From: Streptomyces sp. CB01201
Lineage (GTDB): Bacteria; Actinomycetota; Actinomycetes; Streptomycetales; Streptomycetaceae
Assembly (NCBI RefSeq): GCF_002803085.1
Contig: NZ_NNBJ01000020.1
Coordinates: 1 to 64,000 of the forward strand
Length of the DNA stretch: 64,000 bases
Reading direction: 5' to 3'
Below the pieces are notes generated by a model that was not told where the DNA came from, ran no database searches, and was given only the letters and a program-made list of their open reading frames with translations. How positions within the stretch are numbered: the first letter of the stretch is position 1; the number at the start of each line of letters is the position of its first letter. A program made the translations under genes and the position numbers. Below are positions 27,094 to 35,916 of this stretch, piece after piece.

Positions 27094-27666
27094 TGCCCAC
27101 CCCTTCGTTCACGGCAGCCGTCGCCCGAGCACCTGTCGGTGCCGGTCGTGCTGCCGCCCCTCCGCGCGTCGTGCCCGCTCGACCATGGGATACCCGCATG
27201 ATCGCCGGACCATCCGGGCCGAGCCCGTTGACGTGATCCGTAGGATAGGACAGCCGTGTCCGGCACCAACAGGCACGGTCGACCAGGAGGGGCGGGGGGG
27301 TGACATGGCGGCGGCCGACCACGCCGTGCACCGGGACGTCCGTGCCGTCGCCCGCGGCGAAGAGCGGTGGCCGACCGCGCTGTTCGGCCCCTTCTGCGCT
27401 GCCTCGGCCGCCCCTTCGATCCTCGCCCCGACCGGCGGCGGCCACCCCGCGGCTCCGGCACCGCGCGAGAGCACGTTCGGCGAACTTGGGGCCGGCCCGC
27501 CGTCCGCGCGCGCCTGTCCCGCGCGCGCCTGTCGCGGGACCGGCAGTTCGACGCCCGCGGCGCACACGCTTTTCGCCGAACTGGGTACTGGGGTGAGCGA
27601 CGACACCGCGTTGCCCGCCCTGTCCGTCCCGCCCCACCGCACGCCCCCGTCCGCTCAGGAGAACCG
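27094..27666. other. divergent intergenic region
   Basis: About 570 bases between the hybrid kinase and a STAS gene. Frames in this stretch are Arg/Pro/Ala-rich and lack family features, so I call no gene. It contains the sigma-B-like promoter at 27190-27215 on the minus strand. A GGGTAC at 27583-27588 on the plus strand resembles a sigma-B -10 but has no matching -35 at the right distance. Confidence 0.5.
27190..27215 (-). promoter_or_regulatory. sigma-B-like promoter for the hybrid kinase gene
   Basis: On the minus strand GGAT (27215-27212), 16 bases, then GGGTAT (27195-27190) fits the Streptomyces sigma-B-family consensus GNNT-N14-16-GGGTA(C/T). It lies about 97 bases upstream of the GTG. 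A partner-switching gene read by its own stress sigma factor would be a typical feedback loop. No transcript evidence is available here. Confidence 0.5.
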
Positions 27667-28023
27667 GTGACCGACCCCACTCTGACCGCCACCCGACACA
27701 CCCACTCCCGCGGGGCGACGGTTTTGGCCGTGGCCGGCGAACTCGACCACCACACGGCGCCGCAGCTCTCCCGGCTCATCCAGGACACCGCCTTCGGCCC
27801 CGAGGCCCCGGTGCTGATCGAGCTGTCCGGGCTCACCTACTGCGACTCCACGGGCATCACCGTGCTGATCGGCGCCGACCGGCGGGCGCGTCAGGCCGAA
27901 GCCCCGCTGTCCCTCGTCGGCGTCAACCCCGACCTGATGCACGTGTTCCGCATCATCGGCCTCGACCAGCTCTTCAACTTCCAGCCCACGGTCGAGGACG
28001 CCATCGACGCGCTGCACGCCTGA
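27667..28023 (+). CDS. STAS-domain anti-sigma factor antagonist
   Basis: A 118-residue STAS protein. GELDHHTAPQLSRLI, PVLIELSGLTYCDSTGITVLIGADRRAR (phosphorylatable Ser in CDSTG at about residue 62) and FRIIGLDQLFNFQPTVEDAIDAL fit the SpoIIAA family. The GTG at 27667 follows AGGAGAA. It is divergent from the hybrid kinase and could be a second substrate of the phosphatases in this region. It binds an anti-sigma kinase when dephosphorylated, by family knowledge. Confidence 0.9.
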   Translation: MTDPTLTATRHTHSRGATVLAVAGELDHHTAPQLSRLIQDTAFGPEAPVLIELSGLTYCDSTGITVLIGADRRARQAEAPLSLVGVNPDLMHVFRIIGLDQLFNFQPTVEDAIDALHA

Positions 28024-28181
28024 CCCGGTCCGCGCCCGGCCCAGGTCTCGGCGCGAGGCGGACGCCCATAACCTGACGCTCTGTCAACTCTCGCCCGGGC
28101 AGCCCTGGTTGGAACTCGGCCGGGCAGGGGCGGCGCGGCCGGGAACGCGGGCTCGGGCTCGGGCTCGGGCTCCAAGGACGG

Positions 28182-29105
28182 TCACGGCCTCTCGGCGTTC
28201 TCCAGCGGCGGCTCGCTCATGGGAGCGGGGGTGATCCCCAGCCGCTCCGCCACGGTGGTGAGGGCCGCTCCCAGAGGGAGTGCGATACGTGTGGTGGCGT
28301 GGCGGTCGCCCCTGGTCGGATCACGGTTGATGATCAGCACCGGCCGGCCTTCCTGGGCCGCCTGGCGGACGAAGCGGAGGCCGGACATCACCGTCAGGGA
28401 GGAGCCGAGGACCAGCAGCGAGGACGCCTCGCCGACCAGCGCCCGGCAGTGCTCGACCCGCCGCGGCGGCACGGTCTCGCCGAAGAAGACCACGTCCGGC
28501 TTGAGGATGCCGCCGCAGAGCGCGCAGGGCACCACCTGGAAGTCCTTGACCTGCTCGTCGGTGAGATCGGCGTCCCCGTCCGGGTTGAGGGCGGCCGCCA
28601 CCGGCGCGAAACCCGCGTTGGCCTCCTCCAGCCGCCCCGCCAGTTCGCGGCGCGGGCTGAAGGCGCCGCAGGAGAGGCAGACGACGCGGTCCAGGCTGCC
28701 GTGGAGCTCCACGACGCCCTCGCTCCCGGCGGCCTGGTGCAGACCGTCGACGTTCTGGGTGATCACGCCCGAGAGCAGGCCCTGCCGCGCGAACGCGGCC
28801 ACTGCCAGGTGCCCGGTGTTCGGCCGGGCGCGGCCGAAGGTGCGCCAGCCGAGGTGGCTGCGGGCCCAGTACCGGCGGCGGGCCTGAGGGCCGGCCGTGA
28901 AGTCCTGGTAGGTCATCGGGGTGTGCCGACTCAGGCTCCCTCCCTCACCCCGGTAGTCGGGGATGCCCGACTCGGTGGAGATGCCCGCCCCGCTGAGGAC
29001 CAGCACTCCCCCGGCGCCCAGCGCTTCGGCGACCGGCCCCAGGTCCGTGGTGCCCGGCGCGATCTCCCCGGTGGGGGTCCAGCTCAGGGTGGGACGTATG
29101 CGCAT
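28182..29105 (-). CDS. NAD-dependent protein deacylase, sirtuin
   Basis: A 307-residue Sir2 protein with all core motifs: VLSGAGISTESGIPDYRG, TQNVDGLH, ELHGSLDRVVCL, two zinc-binding CxxC pairs (CLSC and CALC), LKPDVVFFGE and GSSLTV. The sequence between the CxxC pairs is long, as in class II (SIRT4-like) sirtuins. It removes acyl groups from lysines using NAD. There is no clear ribosome site before the ATG, but TACCCT lies about 10 bases upstream, so a very short or leaderless mRNA is possible. It does not obviously belong to an operon. Confidence 0.92.
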   Translation of the reverse strand: MRIRPTLSWTPTGEIAPGTTDLGPVAEALGAGGVLVLSGAGISTESGIPDYRGEGGSLSRHTPMTYQDFTAGPQARRRYWARSHLGWRTFGRARPNTGHLAVAAFARQGLLSGVITQNVDGLHQAAGSEGVVELHGSLDRVVCLSCGAFSPRRELAGRLEEANAGFAPVAAALNPDGDADLTDEQVKDFQVVPCALCGGILKPDVVFFGETVPPRRVEHCRALVGEASSLLVLGSSLTVMSGLRFVRQAAQEGRPVLIINRDPTRGDRHATTRIALPLGAALTTVAERLGITPAPMSEPPLENAERP

Positions 29106-29182
29106 GCACCCAGGGTACGGAACGGGCCGTCGGCGCCTCGTCCGCCGCGGGACGGCCCCGCGGGGTGGTTACTGCGGGACGG

Positions 29183-30145
29183 TTACTGCGGGATGTCCAT
29201 GTGGAGCCGGACCGTCGTGCCCTGGTCACGGGTGGACCGGATCTCGACCAGGTCGCACAGCTGATGAGCGAGCCAGAGGCCGCGGCCGCCCATCTGCTCC
29301 GCCGTGGGGCGGGTGCGGCCGGCCAGCTGGTCGGAGATGTATCCGGCGTCCCGGAGTTCGCACAGGAAGGTCGCGTCCCGCGTCCAGGTCCGCAGCGTTC
29401 CCCTCCCCCCGCCGTGCCGGATGCTGTTCGTGGCGATCTCGGTCACGGCCACCGCCAGCTTGGGCAGCCGGTCCTCGGGCACGCCCGCGTCGGAGGCGCA
29501 CTGGGCGACCTTCGACCGGACCGCGGAGAGGTCGCCGTGCGTATAGGCCAGCTCCTGGAGCGGATCGCAGGGATCGGGCAGGGCGTCGAAGACGTAGTCG
29601 TCGGCGCTGAGGTAGTCCTCGTTGCGTACGGACTGTCCGTCCTGGTGGATCAGTGGATGACAGCGTGAGACGGACCGCAGCGCGCTGCGGTCCTCGTCGG
29701 CGGCGTCGTAGGGGCACAGCATCGACCACGCCTGGCTGCGGGCGAAGGCCCGGTTGAGCAGCCATTCGTTGTAACGCAGCTCGGAGAGGTGCGACGCGTT
29801 GCGCGCCAGGCGCCACGCGGTCTCCCCGATGCCGCGGACCGGCCTTCCCCCTTCGCCCTGTTCGCTCATCCAGGCCGTCCAGGCCGCGATGTGGCGGCCG
29901 GGGTTGGGTCCGGCCGTCGACGCCTCGACGAACGTGACGGCGGGCTCGTCGGTGAGTTCCCCGCGCAGCAGCGACGCCTTGTCGGAAGGGACGGCGATGA
30001 TGATCGCCTCCCCCGCGTCGAGGGCCTCACGGATGAAACCGAGCGTGCCCGTCAGGAACTGTGTGTCACCCCGGTACGGGTACAGCTCGTGCCGGAAGGG
30101 GGACTCCTGTCCGGCGGACGTCTTCGACGTCCGGGAGACGCTCAT
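29183..30145 (-). CDS. MEDS-domain anti-sigma-type ATPase
   Basis: A 320-residue protein. The N-terminal MEDS domain (HELYPYRGDTQFLTGTLGFIREALDAGEAIIIAV) is followed by a C-terminal HATPase_c_2 domain of the RsbW type (about residues 195-318, ELAYTHGDLSAVRSKV, VAVTEIATNSIRHGGGRG, GGRGLWLAHQLCDLVEIRS). Such proteins act as serine kinases or anti-sigma factors. The ATG overlaps the stop of the MEDS-STAS gene by 4 bases, so the two proteins are made together and probably bind each other. Confidence 0.88.
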   Translation of the reverse strand: MSVSRTSKTSAGQESPFRHELYPYRGDTQFLTGTLGFIREALDAGEAIIIAVPSDKASLLRGELTDEPAVTFVEASTAGPNPGRHIAAWTAWMSEQGEGGRPVRGIGETAWRLARNASHLSELRYNEWLLNRAFARSQAWSMLCPYDAADEDRSALRSVSRCHPLIHQDGQSVRNEDYLSADDYVFDALPDPCDPLQELAYTHGDLSAVRSKVAQCASDAGVPEDRLPKLAVAVTEIATNSIRHGGGRGTLRTWTRDATFLCELRDAGYISDQLAGRTRPTAEQMGGRGLWLAHQLCDLVEIRSTRDQGTTVRLHMDIPQ

Positions 30146-30948
30146 GCGCCCATCACCACCGAGAGGTCGGCCGCCTGGTAGCCGGCGAGTTCCCAGCACA
30201 GGCGGACGGTGTCGTTGGCGCCCTCCACGAGGATGCGGCGGGACGGCAGCCGGCGGGATGCGTCGACGAGGGCGTGCATCCCGGCCGCGTCGATCATTTC
30301 GAGGGTGTCGAACCGCAGCGTCAGGGTGGGCGCCTGGACGATCGCCGCGCGCAACGCCGCGTTGAACGCCGCCGCGCCCTCCGAGTCGATCACCCCGTCC
30401 ACGCTCCAACTGTCGGCACCCGTGCTGAACATCCGGAAGGCCGGGCGCTCAGCACGTGTGCCCACCTCATGGGGGTGCACACATGCCATGTGGTCCAGCG
30501 TAGGCGCGTTCCACTGCGACGGCCGGAAGGCACACACCACGATCGCACCGCTCTCCGACGCGAACTGGTCGAGCTTGAGCTCCTGGTCCAGCAGCTCCTC
30601 GACCCCCTCGGGAGCCGCCTTGGGAACCCGCTCGGTGAGGACACGGACCGCGCGGAAGCCCTCCCGCAGCGCGGTACGCGCCTCACGGCGCACCGCGGCC
30701 AGGACCGAGGCGCTGTCCGCGGCCTCCGAGAAGTCGAGCACGACCGAGGCCGAGGGCACGGCATCACGCGGAAGGTCGAAGGTCTCGCCCATGCCGCCGA
30801 TGACGACGATCTTGTCCCCGTACAGGGCGCCGTCGGCCACGAAGGCCCGCGCGTCGGCCAGGAGCGCCGCCGTGGGGTCCATGCGCCAGCAGACGTGGTC
30901 TCCGAGCCCGACCTCGTCCAGCGTCGCCAACGCCCGTGCCGCTCTCAC
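30142..30948 (-). CDS. MEDS-STAS anti-sigma factor antagonist
   Basis: A 268-residue protein. The N-terminal MEDS domain (LDEVGLGDHVCWRMDPTAALLADARAFVADGALYGDKIVVI, about residues 10-180) is joined to a C-terminal STAS domain (about 190-265, LTLRFDTLEMIDAAGMHALVDASRR). The usual phosphorylatable Ser is replaced: the site reads IDAAG. It may therefore act independently of phosphorylation. The GTG at 30948 follows GAAGGGGGT. It is translationally coupled to the MEDS-ATPase gene. Confidence 0.87.
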   Translation of the reverse strand: MRAARALATLDEVGLGDHVCWRMDPTAALLADARAFVADGALYGDKIVVIGGMGETFDLPRDAVPSASVVLDFSEAADSASVLAAVRREARTALREGFRAVRVLTERVPKAAPEGVEELLDQELKLDQFASESGAIVVCAFRPSQWNAPTLDHMACVHPHEVGTRAERPAFRMFSTGADSWSVDGVIDSEGAAAFNAALRAAIVQAPTLTLRFDTLEMIDAAGMHALVDASRRLPSRRILVEGANDTVRLCWELAGYQAADLSVVMGA

Positions 30949-31053
30949 CCGACCCCCTTCCGGCCGCCGGTCGATCTCTCGGCGGAGTATGCACAGACCT
31001 CTGAGCCTAGCCGAGCGTCGGCTCGGCATCCGCCCCGTTCAGCGGGGGCGCCG

Positions 31054-32247
31054 TCAGACGGCTCCCCAGTCGAGGCGGAGCACGGCCAGGTCGTCGGAGT
31101 GGCGTCCGGCGTTCAGTGCGTAGGTCTCCTTGATGAGACGGTCCACATGGGCGGCCGGGTCGGTCGGTGGCAGCCGGCGGATGAGGCCGAGCAGGCCTTC
31201 GACGCCGAGCCGGCCGTCCGCCGTGCCGTTGTGCCCCTCGGTGAGGCCGTCGGTGTAGAGGGTCAGCGCCCCGCTGTCGGGAAGCGGGACCACGGTGGCC
31301 GGCCAGTCGCGCTGTTCGGGCGCGATGCCCAGGGCGATGCCGTGCGCGGCGGCCACCTCCTGGGTGCCCGTCGCGGTGGTGAGCAGCGGCTCGTGGTGGC
31401 CGGCCAGGTGGAGGGTGGCGGTGCGGGTCTTCTCCTCAAGGGTGAGCAGCGCACAGGTGGCGAACAGGGTGTGGCTGTCCCGTTCGGCGATCAGGATGCG
31501 TTCCATGAGGTGCAGCAGTTCCGGGCCCCGATGTCCGCCGAGGACCAGCGAGCGCCAGGCGATGCGCAGGCACACGCCGAGCGCGGCCGCGTCCGGGCCG
31601 TGGCCGCTGACGTCGCCGACGACGGCGCACAGGAGTCCGTCGTCGCACTCGACGACATCGAGGAAGTCCCCGCCGAGCAGGGCCAGTTCGCCACCGGGGA
31701 GATAGCGCGAGGTGACCCGCACCGTGGAGGTTTCGAGGATCGGCTGCGGCAGCAGGCCCCGCTCCAGGCGGGCCATCTCCTCGGCGCGCAGCCGGGCGGC
31801 CTGCGCCTCGGCGCCGGCGCGTTCGGTCTGGCTTCGGTAGACGGCGTAGCTCACGGTGCGGCGCAGGAGCTCCGCCTCCACCTTGCCCTTGACGAGGTAG
31901 TCCTGGGCACCGGCCGCCATCGCCTCGGGGCCGGCCTGTGCCTCGGACAGGCCCGTCAGGACGATCACCGCGGTGTGCGGGGCGAGGGAGCGGACGGTGG
32001 TGACGGCGTCGGTGCCCGCCACGTCCGGGAGGTGCAGATCGAGCAGGATGCAGTCCAGGGGCGCCGCGGCCAGGTCGGCACGGGCGTCGGCCAGGCTGGA
32101 CCGGCTGGTGAGTTCGAAGCGCAGGCCCGTGTCGTGGAGCAGCTCTTCGACGAGCAGGGCGTCGCCCTCGTCGTCCTCGATCAGGAGGACGCGGTACACC
32201 GGCTCCCCGGGCCGGGTGCCGTGGAGTGTGGTCGCCGAGCTGGTCAT
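31054..32247 (-). CDS. response receiver-SpoIIE protein phosphatase
   Basis: A 397-residue two-domain output protein. The receiver (about residues 18-130) has LLIEDDEGDALLVEE and the phosphoacceptor Asp70 in CILLDLHLP. The PP2C/SpoIIE domain (about 170-395) has [35 protein letters not shown] and HSDDLAVL. It probably dephosphorylates a STAS protein when activated by the CHASE3 kinase encoded just upstream; the two genes overlap by 4 bases (ATGA). A decayed relative is at 42983-43378. Confidence 0.92.
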   Translation of the reverse strand: MTSSATTLHGTRPGEPVYRVLLIEDDEGDALLVEELLHDTGLRFELTSRSSLADARADLAAAPLDCILLDLHLPDVAGTDAVTTVRSLAPHTAVIVLTGLSEAQAGPEAMAAGAQDYLVKGKVEAELLRRTVSYAVYRSQTERAGAEAQAARLRAEEMARLERGLLPQPILETSTVRVTSRYLPGGELALLGGDFLDVVECDDGLLCAVVGDVSGHGPDAAALGVCLRIAWRSLVLGGHRGPELLHLMERILIAERDSHTLFATCALLTLEEKTRTATLHLAGHHEPLLTTATGTQEVAAAHGIALGIAPEQRDWPATVVPLPDSGALTLYTDGLTEGHNGTADGRLGVEGLLGLIRRLPPTDPAAHVDRLIKETYALNAGRHSDDLAVLRLDWGAV

Positions 32248-33902
32248 GACGTGGGCTCCGCCCCGGACCGGATCGCGGCCGGCTCCGTGCCCGCGCTCTG
32301 CCCCAACTCGGCTCCGCCGCGCGCCGGTTCGGTCTCCAGGAGCAGTCCGGCGGCTGCCGGGGGTGCTTCGGCGAGGGTGAAGGTGATGCGGGCGCCGCCC
32401 GTGTATCGCGGGTCGACGGCGATGGTGCCGCCGTGGAATTCGACGATCTTCTTGCACATCGCGAGGCCGATGCCGCTGCCGCTGTACGCGTCCTTGGTGT
32501 GCAGCCGCTGGAAGATCACAAAGACCTTCTCGGCGTACTCGGGCGCGATGCCGATGCCGTCGTCGGTGACCGAGAACCGCCACAGCCCGCCCTCCCGGGC
32601 CGCCGTGACGCGGATGCGCGGCGGTTGTCCGGGGCGGCGGAACTTGACCGCGTTGCCGATCAGGTTCTGCCACAGCATGCCCATCTGTGTGGGATCCGCG
32701 ACCAGGGTCGGCAGTTCCTCACAGCTGATCTCGGCGGCCGTCTCCTCGATGCTGACGCTCAGGGCGGACAGCACGCTCTCCACCACGGCATCGAGGGCGA
32801 CGCTCTCCTGGGTGTGGTGCACCCGGCCCACCCGGGAGAAGTCCAGCAGGTCGTTGATCAGGGTCTGCATGCGGTTCGCGCCGTCGACCGCGAAGGCGAT
32901 GTACTGGTCGGCCTTGGCGTCGAGCCGGCCCGCGTAGCGGCGCTGGAGGAGCTGGGTGAAGCTGGAGACCTTGCGCAGCGGCTCCTGGAGGTCGTGCGAG
33001 GCCACATAGGCGAACTGTTCGAGTTCCGCGTTGGAGCGCTGGAGTTCGGCCGCCTGTACGTCCAGATGCTGCCGCGCCTGTTCACTGACCTCCAGCTCCC
33101 GCACCAGGCGCTGCCGCATCGCGTCGATCTCCCCGCTGAGGTGGCGCAGGTCCGCGGGCCCTGTCGCGACGATGGGGCGGCCGAAGTCGCCGGCCGTCAC
33201 GCTGCGGGCGTCCCTGCCGAGCCGCTCCAGCGGCTTGGTGACGCCGCGGCGCATCGCTTCGAAGATCAGCCCGGCCAGCGCGGCGATGACCAGCGCGATC
33301 GCGGCGAACACCCAGTTCCGCAGCCGCATGGTGGCCGCCAGGTCATCGCGCCCGGCGTCCTGGTCGGCCCGGAGGCGCTCCTGCTGCCGTGCCATGGCGG
33401 CCCGCAGCGCGTCGAATTCCGTCTTGCCCTCCGCCGCCCGTTCGGTCGCCAGCGGCGAGGGCGCCCCGGCGGGTGAGGCCGCGATCGGCCGGGCGATCCG
33501 TGCCTGCCACGTCTCGACCGCGTCCTGGACGCCGCGCAGATCGCCGAGTTCGGCACGATCGTCGCCCACCAGCCGGGAGAGCGTGCCGATGTGCGTCTTC
33601 TGGTCGGCGAGACCCTGCTGGTACGGCCTGAGGAAATCGGGGGCGCCGGTCAGCCCGTAGCCCCGGATCCCGGTCTCCTGGTTGAGCAGCGCCGACTCCA
33701 GCCGGAACGAGGTGCTCAACGCCGGGGACTTCACCTTCACCAGGGCGTCACTGATCGAGGCCGTACGCCCCAGCACCCACGCCCCGGTCGCGCCCAGCAC
33801 GGTCAGGACGGCCAACGAGACGGCCACCCCGACGCGCAGCCACCGCCGCGTAGTCCACCCGGAAAGCCGCCGCCCATGCGGTAGCTCCTCCTCGCCGGTC
33901 AT
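32244..33902 (-). CDS. CHASE3 sensor histidine kinase
   Basis: A 552-residue membrane kinase. A helix at about residues 22-45 and another at 197-217 bracket an extracellular CHASE3 domain (LLNQETGIRGYGLTGAPDFLRPY). A HAMP domain (218-270), a coiled segment and a phytochrome-type HisKA with His303 (FAYVASHDLQEPLRKV) follow. The HATPase has GNAVKFR, DDGIGIAPEY, FQRLHTKDAYSGSGIGLAMCKKI. GGAGGGG precedes the ATG at 33902. It should phosphorylate the receiver-phosphatase encoded downstream and possibly the Rcp1-like receiver divergent to it. Closely similar to the kinase at 41364-42986. Confidence 0.92.
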   Translation of the reverse strand: MTGEEELPHGRRLSGWTTRRWLRVGVAVSLAVLTVLGATGAWVLGRTASISDALVKVKSPALSTSFRLESALLNQETGIRGYGLTGAPDFLRPYQQGLADQKTHIGTLSRLVGDDRAELGDLRGVQDAVETWQARIARPIAASPAGAPSPLATERAAEGKTEFDALRAAMARQQERLRADQDAGRDDLAATMRLRNWVFAAIALVIAALAGLIFEAMRRGVTKPLERLGRDARSVTAGDFGRPIVATGPADLRHLSGEIDAMRQRLVRELEVSEQARQHLDVQAAELQRSNAELEQFAYVASHDLQEPLRKVSSFTQLLQRRYAGRLDAKADQYIAFAVDGANRMQTLINDLLDFSRVGRVHHTQESVALDAVVESVLSALSVSIEETAAEISCEELPTLVADPTQMGMLWQNLIGNAVKFRRPGQPPRIRVTAAREGGLWRFSVTDDGIGIAPEYAEKVFVIFQRLHTKDAYSGSGIGLAMCKKIVEFHGGTIAVDPRYTGGARITFTLAEAPPAAAGLLLETEPARGGAELGQSAGTEPAAIRSGAEPTS

Positions 33903-33959
33903 CCCTGCACCCCTCCGCCTGTGCCGCCACGAATCGGCGCCGCGCACACTGTAGAGCCT

Positions 33960-33983
33960 CCGCGACAACAGATGTTGTCGCGG
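33960..33983. promoter_or_regulatory. inverted repeat with GACAAC/GTTGTC half-sites
   Basis: CCGCGACAACA (33960-33970) and TGTTGTCGCGG (33973-33983) form perfect 11-base arms around two bases. The element lies between the divergent CHASE3 kinase operon and the HTH-receiver gene. The GTTGTC half-site recurs at 40399 and 43458 beside related signalling genes. Confidence 0.6.
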
Positions 33984-34011
33984 GGCCACTCAGGGGCCTA
34001 AGGTGCCAGAC

Positions 34012-34785
34012 ATGCCTGGCAAGAACTACCCATCCCGGACCTCGTCGCAGGAGACGGCCGAGGTCACGGACCGGGCGGTCGACGAACTTGCGCGGCGCAT
34101 CGCCGGGCACCTGCTGCGCGATCCCGGGCAGCCGGAGGGCGATGGCACAGCGCAGGCGCTGACCCTGCTGCACGTCCTCGTCCAGGTCCAGCGGTCCGCC
34201 GAACGTCTCCAGCGGTCCGCGGCCGAGCGAGCCGCACATGCTGGAGCCGGGTACCCCCAGATCGGCGAAGCATGCGGCCTGACGCGTCAAGGTGCCCGCC
34301 GGCGTTGGCCGGAACTCTTCCACCACTCCCCCGAAGCACCCACGGAGCCATCGATGACGACCGCCCCCGCCCGCGCCTTCGACGTTCTGCTCGTCGAGGA
34401 CGACATCGCCGACGCCATGCTCATCGAGGAAGCGCTCTCCGAGCGCGGAGCCCGCAATCTGGTGCAGGCCACCGACGGAGTGGCCGCCCTCGAACACCTC
34501 CGCGACCCCGCCAAGGTGCGCCCCGACCTCATCGTGCTCGACCTCAACATGCCCCGCATGAACGGCCGCGAGCTGCTCCGGGTCCTCAAGACCGACGAGG
34601 CCCTCCAGACCATTCCGGTCGTCGTCCTCACCACGTCCTCCGCCCCGGACGACGTGACCGACGCCTACAGCAGCCACGCGAACGCCTATGTGACCAAGCC
34701 GGTCAACCTCCAGGAGTTCGAGCAGGCGGTGCAGAGCATCGACGCCTTCTACCTGGAGACGGCGACCCGGCCGCCGCACAGCTGA
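34012..34785 (+). CDS. HTH segment fused to Rcp1-like response receiver
   Basis: A 257-residue reading frame. Residues 1-113 form a helical segment with YPQIGEACGLTRQGARRRWPELF, an HTH-like element seen alone in small Streptomyces proteins. Residues 120-250 are a receiver of the Rcp1 type (FDVLLVEDDIADAMLIEEAL, phosphoacceptor Asp in IVLDLNMPRMNG, VVLTTSS, YVTKPVNL). A possible second start is the ATG at 34354 with GGAG at 34344-34347, which would make the receiver alone. It is divergent from the CHASE3 kinase, its probable phosphodonor. Confidence 0.8.
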   Translation: MPGKNYPSRTSSQETAEVTDRAVDELARRIAGHLLRDPGQPEGDGTAQALTLLHVLVQVQRSAERLQRSAAERAAHAGAGYPQIGEACGLTRQGARRRWPELFHHSPEAPTEPSMTTAPARAFDVLLVEDDIADAMLIEEALSERGARNLVQATDGVAALEHLRDPAKVRPDLIVLDLNMPRMNGRELLRVLKTDEALQTIPVVVLTTSSAPDDVTDAYSSHANAYVTKPVNLQEFEQAVQSIDAFYLETATRPPHS

Positions 34786-34834
34786 GCGTTCGCCCCCGCC
34801 CGCCGCACGCGGGCCGGGGCCACGCCGGGGGCCC

Positions 34835-35074
34835 TCAGCTGCCGGGTCCGCTCGGCGCCCGGTCGATGTCCGGGTGCTTGCCCGGTTCGATGATCTTGTC
34901 GAGCACCGATCGCACCACCGTGAACGCGCCGGCCAGCTCGGCAGGCCCGGAAGCCCCCTGCGCTCCGGGAGCCGCGTCGGCCTCGGCGCGGAGCCTGGCC
35001 TCCTCCTCGATCGCCCAGTCACGGGCCCCGCGAATGCGCCGCAGGAGTTCGTCTCCGTCCACCGCGTCAGCCAT
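34835..35074 (-). CDS. small hypothetical protein
   Basis: A 79-residue acidic, soluble product (ADAVDGDELLRRIRGARDWA, EEEARLRAEADA, LAGAFTVVRSVLDKIIEP). Codon choice is typical of the neighbours, but no domain is recognised and the ribosome site before the ATG at 35074 is weak. It stands between the HTH-receiver and a membrane protein with no obvious partner. Confidence 0.5.
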   Translation of the reverse strand: MADAVDGDELLRRIRGARDWAIEEEARLRAEADAAPGAQGASGPAELAGAFTVVRSVLDKIIEPGKHPDIDRAPSGPGS

Positions 35075-35151
35075 GGGTGAGGTCTACCCACAACCACCCC
35101 TGGGGAAGCGGCGGTTGGGCCCCGCGGTGCCGTTGGGCTCCGGCCCCGGCC

Positions 35152-35916
35152 TCATCGCGGAGTGTCGGCGTCGGGGCCCGGAATCCCGTCCCTGCCGTGC
35201 TGCGTCCGGTACGAGGCGATCCACTGCTGGACGGTGGCCACGGGGAGCCGGGCGTCCTGGGCGATGGCCTGGAGCGGAACGCCGGTGCGCCAGGCGTCCA
35301 CGGCCGCTCGGTGCAGGGCCGCGATACAGGCGTCGAGGTCGCCGAGAATGGCGTCGGCGGACACGTGCGGTGGCCGCTCGGTGAGGCGCTGGGCCGCTCT
35401 GCGCACCGCGCGCCGCCGCTCGATCAGCAGGATCCGGTACGCGCGGGGAGTCCGGCGGACGCGCCCTGTCGAGCCGCGGGAGCGGCACTTGCCGGCCCGC
35501 TCCGCCAGGAGCCATGCCGCATCGGCCCGCAGACCCAGCAGGCCGATGAGGCTCGGGGCGTCGTGGCCGCGCAGGGCGAGCGTCCAGGCCAGGTAGCAGG
35601 TGTTCAGGCCGGGCGGGTCGGCCCTGAGCAGCAGCGGCCGCAGGGCGTCCATCGGGAAGTGGTCCTGATGCCGCGCGTCGGGGCAAGCGGCTGCCGCCCC
35701 GGCGTCGGAGCCCGGCCATGCGCCGTTTCGGCTCGCTCGCCGGTGGGCGAGGAACAGGACCAGGCCGGCGGCGGCCGTGCCCGCCGCGGCGCTACAGAGC
35801 AGCGCCCGCGCTCCCGGCGGGGCGTACGCGAAGCCCAGCGCTTCGATCGTGGCGCAGAGACCGAGGGTCGCGGCAGCCGTACCGACCGCGCCGGGTCGGT
35901 GACGTGAGATTTTCAT
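35152..35916 (-). CDS. membrane protein with cytoplasmic helical domain
   Basis: A 254-residue protein. Two hydrophobic segments (about residues 12-30 and 36-55) are followed by a long cytoplasmic region. The end DAWRTGVPLQAIAQDARLPVATVQQWIASY resembles a helix-turn-helix, so a membrane-linked DNA-binding role is possible but unproven. The middle is Arg/Ala-rich. A good vegetative promoter is at 35947-35975. I do not recognise the family. Confidence 0.65.
   Translation of the reverse strand: MKISRHRPGAVGTAAATLGLCATIEALGFAYAPPGARALLCSAAAGTAAAGLVLFLAHRRASRNGAWPGSDAGAAAACPDARHQDHFPMDALRPLLLRADPPGLNTCYLAWTLALRGHDAPSLIGLLGLRADAAWLLAERAGKCRSRGSTGRVRRTPRAYRILLIERRRAVRRAAQRLTERPPHVSADAILGDLDACIAALHRAAVDAWRTGVPLQAIAQDARLPVATVQQWIASYRTQHGRDGIPGPDADTPR

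Noticed and set aside
23849-27637. A 1262-codon open frame on the minus strand overlapping the hybrid kinase gene
   Set aside because: It is an out-of-frame shadow of the GC-rich kinase gene: Arg/Gly/Pro-rich with no domain. The kinase frame has full domain motifs.
28147-28172. Short GGCTCG tandem repeat near the sirtuin stop
   Set aside because: Only about four units in a GC-rich spacer; no sign of function.
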